Assembly: GCF_963678635.1 (NCBI RefSeq)
Contig: NW_026970793.1
Span: forward strand, 1 to 22,500
DNA from: Symsagittifera roscoffensis
Lineage: Eukaryota; Xenacoelomorpha; Acoela; Convolutidae
Reading direction: 5' to 3'
Length of the DNA: 22,500 bases
Of the stretch, positions 18,280-22,500 are shown piece by piece. How positions within the stretch are numbered: the first letter of the stretch is position 1; every line of letters begins with the position of its first letter. A program made the translations under genes and the position numbers. The notes under the pieces are model-generated. The model saw only the letters and a program-made list of their open reading frames with translations, was not told the origin of the DNA and did no database searches.

Positions 18280-18709
18280 ATGACTAAAGACCAAATTAAC
18301 AAAAAGTTAAAAAATGTAAATCATAATATGCAGTATATAGATCAAACACAACAACAAAGAAGAACATCCAAAGACTAGACGATCCCATCACACTCGAACA
18401 AAAGAATGGCTAAACACAACCGACAAAGGACTTAGAGTACGACTTGACTTCGCAGAAAAGGACTTCATTGAACTAGATCAATGACCACCTCGATGTTCAA
18501 GTATACGTACAGATCCGAGTTACAAGGCATCCCCTCCACGCACAATCTCCACGCCATTCCCAGACGAGGTTGAACACAAAACAAGTTCTCTACATAATGG
18601 AGCGTCCTGGAACGTTCTTCTTCAAGAGGAACTGGATAAGAAAATGATGTTTGCCAAATACCAACGTTCATCATCCATCCTTCAGTTACAGAAAGAAAGA
18701 TACATCTAA
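18280..18709 (+). pseudogene. Accessory ORF between env and the 3' LTR, unknown
   Basis: Starting at the ATG at 18280, the first frame (MTKDQINKKLKNVNHNMQ...) runs to a TAG at 18376. A second frame, open from about 18335, runs through one TGA (18482-18484, where Trp would be natural) to a TAA at 18707-18709, 23 bases before the 3' LTR. The product would be about 140 residues: a basic, Gln-rich start, an acidic stretch (LDFAEKDFIELDQ), a Pro/Ser-rich middle, and a helical end (LLQEELDKKMMFAKYQRSSS). Its base composition is less A-rich than gag, pol and env. There is no signal peptide or membrane segment and I recognise no family. The position is that of accessory genes in complex retroviruses, but this does not show relationship. 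Confidence 0.45.
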
Positions 18710-18732
18710 AAACTCTGTAAACCCCGGATGGG
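18710..18732 (+). promoter_or_regulatory. Region expected to hold the polypurine tract
   Basis: The plus-strand primer should lie just before the 3' LTR. The sequence here ends GGATGGG directly before TGG. It is only weakly purine-rich and is interrupted by T and by CCCC, so the tract is either degraded or atypical. Confidence 0.3.
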
Positions 18733-19049
18733 TGGAACCTGATCTAAACTACATTTTATTATTGAATAAATTAGATATTTTATCTTTATAAAATATTTAA
18801 TATTAATCAATCGTGTTCCATCTAATTAACAACCCACTTATTTGTAAGTGCTGAAATTACTTGTAATTTCAGCACCAGAGAGGTTTGAATTTAACTTAGA
18901 AATTAGTTGCCTCTCCAAGAGAACTTCAGCAGTTACAATAAGCCAGTATACTCTAGATCTATTGAGCCTAGCAGAGACTACTTAAACGCCCTGAGACTAG
19001 TAGATATAAGAGTAAGATTAGGATCGGTATTAGACTTAGAAGTTGCACT
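18733..19049 (+). repeat. 3' long terminal repeat, truncated
   Basis: Aligns with 4642-4957 from TGGAACCTGATC to AGTTGCAC, with about 20 differences in 317 bases by hand count. After 19049 the sequence departs abruptly (ATTCCTGGTTATAAAG), so the last 93 bp or so of the LTR are missing. A 65-codon open frame running through it is a chance translation. Confidence 0.8.
18849..18874. promoter_or_regulatory. Perfect 12-bp inverted repeat in the 3' LTR
   Basis: TGCTGAAATTAC-TT-GTAATTTCAGCA, identical to 4757-4782 in the 5' LTR. It has stayed intact while adjacent positions (CAACAGGGAG in the 5' copy against CACCAGAGAG here) have changed. Confidence 0.6.
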
Positions 19050-19875
19050 CATTCCTGGTTATAAAGTTTTCGGTTACAAATTTATAAGCATAATAAATTA
19101 TTAGCTGATACAAACAATTGTGCAATTCAATTTAAAAAACTTTTTGCTCGACCGCTGCTTTTCTCTTGAAAAACAAACGTCCGACATGCAAGCTTTGATT
19201 GTGTGGAGTTGTATATTTTCCTCAGTTTGTCATCTCCAGTACCAAGCTCACTGCTAAGATCAAAAATCAGGTCTGATCAGGGTTAATTTTTTTTTCATGA
19301 CTGCATCAAATCTGCATTATGTCCAACTCAACTCTGTGCAGATCTGATGCAGATCCGAACCAGCTCTGATAATTTTCTTATGATCAGGTTTGACCAGATC
19401 TGACTCACTCCTCTGTACTAGACCAGCTTTGATCAAAATTACTCTTCAAACGCCTCGACTTCGCAATCTTCGATGCTGATAAAAAACCTTTTAATGGTTT
19501 TTGAAACTTAACGAAAAATTAAATACAGCTTAATTTATTTCACAAGAGCACTCCATATTGGAAAAAGATATCACTGTCAATTGATGAGATGAACGTCGAA
19601 TGTTTTCCTCACCACGTCATCAAATTGGTTTGTCAACCATTCGTTGGATTTCTTTGGATCCGATGCTGTGTCTGAAAATCATCAATCACTTTGTTTTTGA
19701 ACACTTATGATATGAAAACAAAATAGCATGAATCAGAAAAAACCTTGGTTGTTCCCACTGATTTTTCCCATTCATAAGTAACTTTTGCCAAAAATTTTTT
19801 TAAACCTGTTGAGAACGATTTTTCGATTAAAAAAGACGTAAAATTTATTAATCCGCACGCTTTGTAAAAATTCAA
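19050..19875. other. Intergenic between two LTR pieces, no gene seen
   Basis: Unique-looking AT-rich sequence, somewhat less AT-rich in the middle. It holds the degenerate CAG-TCTGAT decamer cluster (19268-19433) and nothing that resembles the retroelement or the receptors. No supported open frame. Confidence 0.45.
19268..19433. repeat. Cluster of a degenerate CAGNTYTGAY decamer
   Basis: Copies: CAGGTCTGAT (19268), CAAATCTGCA (19307), CAGATCTGAT (19339), CAGATCCGAA (19350), CAGCTCTGAT (19361), CAGGTTTGAC (19385), CAGATCTGAC (19395) and CAGCTTTGAT (19424). All are on the same strand, some spaced 10-11 bp apart and others 24-39 bp. It could be a decayed short satellite or a cluster of binding sites. 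Confidence 0.55.
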
Positions 19876-20095
19876 ATAAGCCAGTATACTCTAGATCTAT
19901 TGAGCCTAGCAGAGACTAGTTAAACACCCTGAGACTAGTAGGTATAAGAGTAAGAATAGGATCGGTATTAGACTAAGAAGTTGCACGAATCTATCCGGCC
20001 GAAAATAAGATAGCGTGACGAGCAGACGGTGACCCTATCCGAAATTACTCTATAAGTTAAACCCATAACACATAACTCATAACACATAACTCATC
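19876..20095 (+). repeat. Isolated LTR 3' fragment
   Basis: From AATAAGCCAGTATACTC to ACATAACTCATC, this matches 4843-5052, the second half of the 5' LTR, with few changes. It contains an extra 14-bp duplication near its end (AACACATAACTCAT twice). It shares about 110 bp with the truncated 3' LTR (18938-19049), so the two pieces overlap and are not one LTR simply split by an insertion. It is probably a remnant of a second element copy or of a rearrangement. Confidence 0.75.
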
Positions 20096-21129
20096 AACTT
20101 TTTGAAGATTTGAATTTTTTGATCCCTCGCATGGCGCTAAAAAACTCCATAAACTATCTTTTTTTGAGTAAAACTAAAACTTCGTGGCTCAAAGTAAACA
20201 TAAATACGCTATTGTAAGCCTGGACGCTCGCCTTATGAGCACGAAGTTTGAACAAAAAAAAAAGCAATTAGTTCGGAATGGTAGCAGTAGAAGTTTGTTT
20301 ATTGAGAAATGCAGGTGACTGCATCAATATTTTTTTTGTCATTTTTTCCCTACTTTGCCATTGAGGTCAACAATAGTTCAGGCGAGGGCATCAATGAAGC
20401 TCTAATTTTTACTTTGCACTTGAGATTAACATTTTTTTTTGTTGAAAAAAATATCAAAGGTAAATGACAGAAATAGAAGCGAAAAAATAAAATTGTTATA
20501 GCAGAAACTAGTTTAACTACATAATCCGTTCGGAATTGAATAAAAATTTTCGAATTTGGATAAAGCAAGTTTAGATTGAAAAAAAGGCAATTTCATTTTC
20601 TACGTTTTGCGCGGTTTGCTTGCTTTTTTTTGATCGGGCTGAAATAAACAGCTTGTTTCTCTAACTAAGTGAATTCTTATTCGACCTTAACGGGATTGGT
20701 TGGAAGAGAAAACGTTCACTTAGATTTTTTTTTGAATCAGGTAGCTCATGATTATTTGTATTGCAAAAACCTCTTTTAAAGAATTCGCACTGCTAATATC
20801 ACCCATAAAAGTACCTCAGAGTTTTTGAACTTTTTGGCACAAAGGTTCTGATTTGTTTTCAATGCACATAAAAAAAATTTACTATTGTTTTTTGTTCCAA
20901 AGTAGCTGAAACAAAATTTAATTTAAAAATCTTTTAATTACTTCTGTAGCTCAAAAATCTGCAATTGAAAGTGATCGCTTGAGTATTATAAATCGTCGTT
21001 TTTAATTAAAAAAACTTTGGAATACATTTTTGAACCCGCAACCGCTTTCCTTGTCAAGTTTGGAATTATTTTTTTCAATCTGAATCTATGCTTCAATCTG
21101 TAATCTAATCAGTTAGGAAACCATTCACG
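20096..21129. other. 3' flank of receptor gene B, no gene seen
   Basis: AT-rich with many poly-T tracts. A degenerate tandem duplication of about 60-70 bp is visible: GACTGCATCAATA ... TACTTTGCCATTGAGGTCAAC (about 20312-20371) against GAGGGCATCAATGA ... TACTTTGCACTTGAGATTAAC (about 20385-20430). The minus-strand frame across it (20350-20568) has no motif. The poly(A) site of gene B should lie here, but no clear signal was found close to the stop. Confidence 0.4.
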
Positions 21130-22125
21130 TCAGTTAATTGTAACTTCTGATTTCTGATGCCGTTTCCTTGTGAGTTTTTTTCTTACAGCTTCTCTAAACT
21201 CAAACCAGGACCATCCGTAAAGAATAGGGTTGACAGCTGCGTTTAGGAATGGCAGTACTTCAGAAGTTTTGCTATACCATTTATCAAAGATATCTATACT
21301 AGATAACTTAACAACGTATGAGAACCAAATTGTCATCGTGGGCATCCAACTCACCGAGTAAACAACAAGCAAAAGTAGAGTTCTGAAACTCACAGAAAAC
21401 AAAAACATATTCGCTGTTTTGTGGTTGTAGAACAATTCGTTTTCTGCTGAGCCAATTGCATCTTTTCTCAATTTGTAAAAGTTTTTAGCATCGTATACCT
21501 TTTTAAACAGTAAAATGTAGCAGCAAATCATCACTAGAAGTGGTAAAATAACAATTAAAAGTATTGTCTCTGACCCCACAGAATACCTTAGAAAATTTGA
21601 CTTCCAAGTCAAAAAACAAGTTCGAGTATTGGGATCAACATAATAATTCCAGAGATTGTTGCTCATGATTGCAAAACCCAAAATCCAGAAAGCACAAATG
21701 GACAAACGGGTCCTTAATTTAGATCCATAAAAGAATTGGTGCCATTTGTAATTGCCTTGCCCTCCGTAGATGTCTAATGTCAACCCCACAACATGCCATG
21801 CTGAGGTCGCACTTAAAGCAAAAGGTATAAAAAGGGAAAAGTATACTCGACAACACAACTCACCCAAAAAGTTGTTGGGCACTTTGAAATCAATAGGTGT
21901 ATGTATCAACGCAAGCAAGATCAAACTTATTCCCAAATCAGAAAGAGCTAAAGACTTTAAAATGGTCAAATGTGGAGTTTGTTGTTGAGAAAATAAGATA
22001 AGAAGAACAAATGAATTGTTTAGAGATCCCAAACTGCCCAAAATTAACGAGGGCCAGTATATATAATTTCCAGCAAAGAGTCCGGCATAAAAACTCCAAC
22101 CATTTGGATCGTTGTCCTGGTTCAT
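21130..22125 (-). CDS. Class A (rhodopsin-like) G protein-coupled receptor, gene B, intronless
   Basis: An intact 331-residue paralogue of gene A, collinear with it from the NGWSF motif near the N-terminus through helix 8. Conserved marks: LALSD in TM2 (Asp 63), C92 and C170 for the extracellular disulfide, W260-M-P262 in TM6, NPILY at 299-303 in TM7, then GWSWFEFREAV, as in gene A. The DRY position again reads LDIYGGQG, so loss of the Arg is a family feature and not an error in one copy. The third intracellular loop is two residues longer than in gene A. The tail is short and basic and lacks the Cys pair of gene A. Unlike gene A it has no NDS sequon at the N-terminus. It points toward gene A, with the whole retroelement in between. 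Ligand unknown. Confidence 0.9.
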   Translation of the reverse strand: MNQDNDPNGWSFYAGLFAGNYIYWPSLILGSLGSLNNSFVLLILFSQQQTPHLTILKSLALSDLGISLILLALIHTPIDFKVPNNFLGELCCRVYFSLFIPFALSATSAWHVVGLTLDIYGGQGNYKWHQFFYGSKLRTRLSICAFWILGFAIMSNNLWNYYVDPNTRTCFLTWKSNFLRYSVGSETILLIVILPLLVMICCYILLFKKVYDAKNFYKLRKDAIGSAENELFYNHKTANMFLFSVSFRTLLLLVVYSVSWMPTMTIWFSYVVKLSSIDIFDKWYSKTSEVLPFLNAAVNPILYGWSWFEFREAVRKKLTRKRHQKSEVTIN

Positions 22126-22500
22126 AGTTATCTTTCGTTTTTCAAGCTTTTTCTTTCTCTAACCAGTTTTTGGGTAACTTCTCAGTAAAAACTTGCCAAA
22201 AACAAACTTGCCAATACAAATTCAAATACAATTTTTTATTAGAAAAAATGCACAACAAGACTCACTGAGAACTGTACATATTTCAAAAACAGCACTCAAA
22301 TGCTTTTACTAAAAAGCAAACAATTATTCAAAAATCAAGGTATTTTTTTAAAAATAATTTTATCCAATATTGCTTTGCTTAACTTTGTCGAGTTAGTTTT
22401 ACTGAAATGTTTGCGAAATGTGTTTGCGTTTTTGGGGGAAAACAATGATCTTATTTATATTGTCGTTAATAAGTAAATGTCGAGTGTAAAAGGGATTTGA
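22126..22500. other. 5' flank of receptor gene B, no gene seen
   Basis: Upstream of gene B on the minus strand. AT-rich, no open frame of note, and no recognisable TATA or initiator. The translation start of gene B is preceded by AAAGATAACT, with an A-rich context common in invertebrate genes. Confidence 0.4.

Larger units (their letters stand above)
4642..19049 (+). mobile_element. Degenerate Ty3/gypsy-type LTR retroelement with an env-like gene
   Basis: Two direct copies of a sequence starting TGGAACCTGATC (4642 and 18733) bracket about 13.7 kb of plus-strand coding relics in the order gag, protease, integrase, env. Integrase downstream of protease excludes the Ty1/copia order. The DSGA protease and the HHCC plus DD35E integrase fit Ty3/gypsy (Metaviridae). 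The sense strand is strongly A-rich and G-poor through gag, pol and env. Reverse transcriptase and RNase H are missing, and gag and pol carry many stops and frameshifts, so the copy cannot move by itself. The LTRs differ at about 20 of 317 comparable positions by my hand count, which points to an old insertion. The 3' LTR lacks its last 93 bp or so, so no target site duplication can be checked. Confidence 0.85.

Noticed and set aside
4642-19049. BEL/Pao or Ty1/copia assignment, or a Penelope-like element with pseudo-LTRs and a hammerhead ribozyme
   Set aside because: Integrase lies after protease and before env and has DD35E with a Ty3/gypsy-like core. I found no CTGANGA...GAAA hammerhead core in the LTR and no GIY-YIG domain. 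BEL/Pao is not fully excluded without the reverse transcriptase.
18907-19104. 65-codon plus-strand frame as a gene
   Set aside because: Most of it is LTR sequence (its counterpart in the 5' LTR meets a stop), so it is a chance opening.
20350-20568. Minus-strand 72-codon frame downstream of receptor gene B
   Set aside because: AT-rich, overlaps a degenerate tandem duplication, no motif or neighbouring coding signal.

Overview
The window looks like AT-rich nuclear DNA of an invertebrate animal. Three things support this: two intronless rhodopsin-family (class A) receptor genes, a Ty3/gypsy-type LTR retroelement with an envelope-like gene, and short foldback DNA elements. There is no bacterial-type operon, Shine-Dalgarno pattern, rRNA or tRNA gene. 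The phylum cannot be fixed from the sequence alone.

Layout. (1) 1-4641: intact receptor gene A (522-1535, +), then a receptor pseudogene fragment on the minus strand (about 2837-2985). Two diverged copies of one non-autonomous, TIR-bounded foldback element (1830-2508 and 3076-3678) flank the fragment. A 38-bp tandem repeat seems to have grown out of the pseudogene's own sequence. (2) 4642-19049: one degenerate, plus-strand LTR retroelement of about 14.4 kb. In order it carries a 5' LTR (4642-5050), a candidate primer binding site, a 1.25-kb leader with hairpins, a small basic ORF overlapping the gag start, a long broken gag with a CCHC knuckle, a protease with DSGA, an integrase with HHCC and DD35E, a T-rich hydrophobic-coding block, a Pro/Ser/Thr-rich ORF overlapping the env start, an Env-like glycoprotein, a Pro-rich tail, an extra ORF just before the 3' LTR, and a truncated 3' LTR (18733-19049). 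Reverse transcriptase and RNase H are missing: only about 200 bp separates the end of the protease ORF from the linker before integrase. (3) 19050-22500: non-coding DNA with a cluster of a degenerate CAG-TCTGAT decamer, an isolated LTR 3' fragment (19876-20095), and intact receptor gene B on the minus strand (21130-22125), a close paralogue of gene A.

How it fits together. Genes A and B and the fragment are members of a local receptor family, apparently pulled apart by retroelement and foldback-element insertion. The retroelement is old: its LTRs differ at roughly 6% of positions by hand count, and gag and pol carry many stops and frameshifts. It cannot move by itself. Env is less damaged: over its first 1.97 kb it is broken only by two single-base frameshifts, both inside runs of nine A. 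The most unusual parts are the extra ORFs beside gag and env, which use similar short ATG/stop overlaps, the ORF abutting the 3' LTR, and the 20-bp-periodic hairpin inside the foldback element. All alignments were made by eye, so coordinates of broken genes are approximate.
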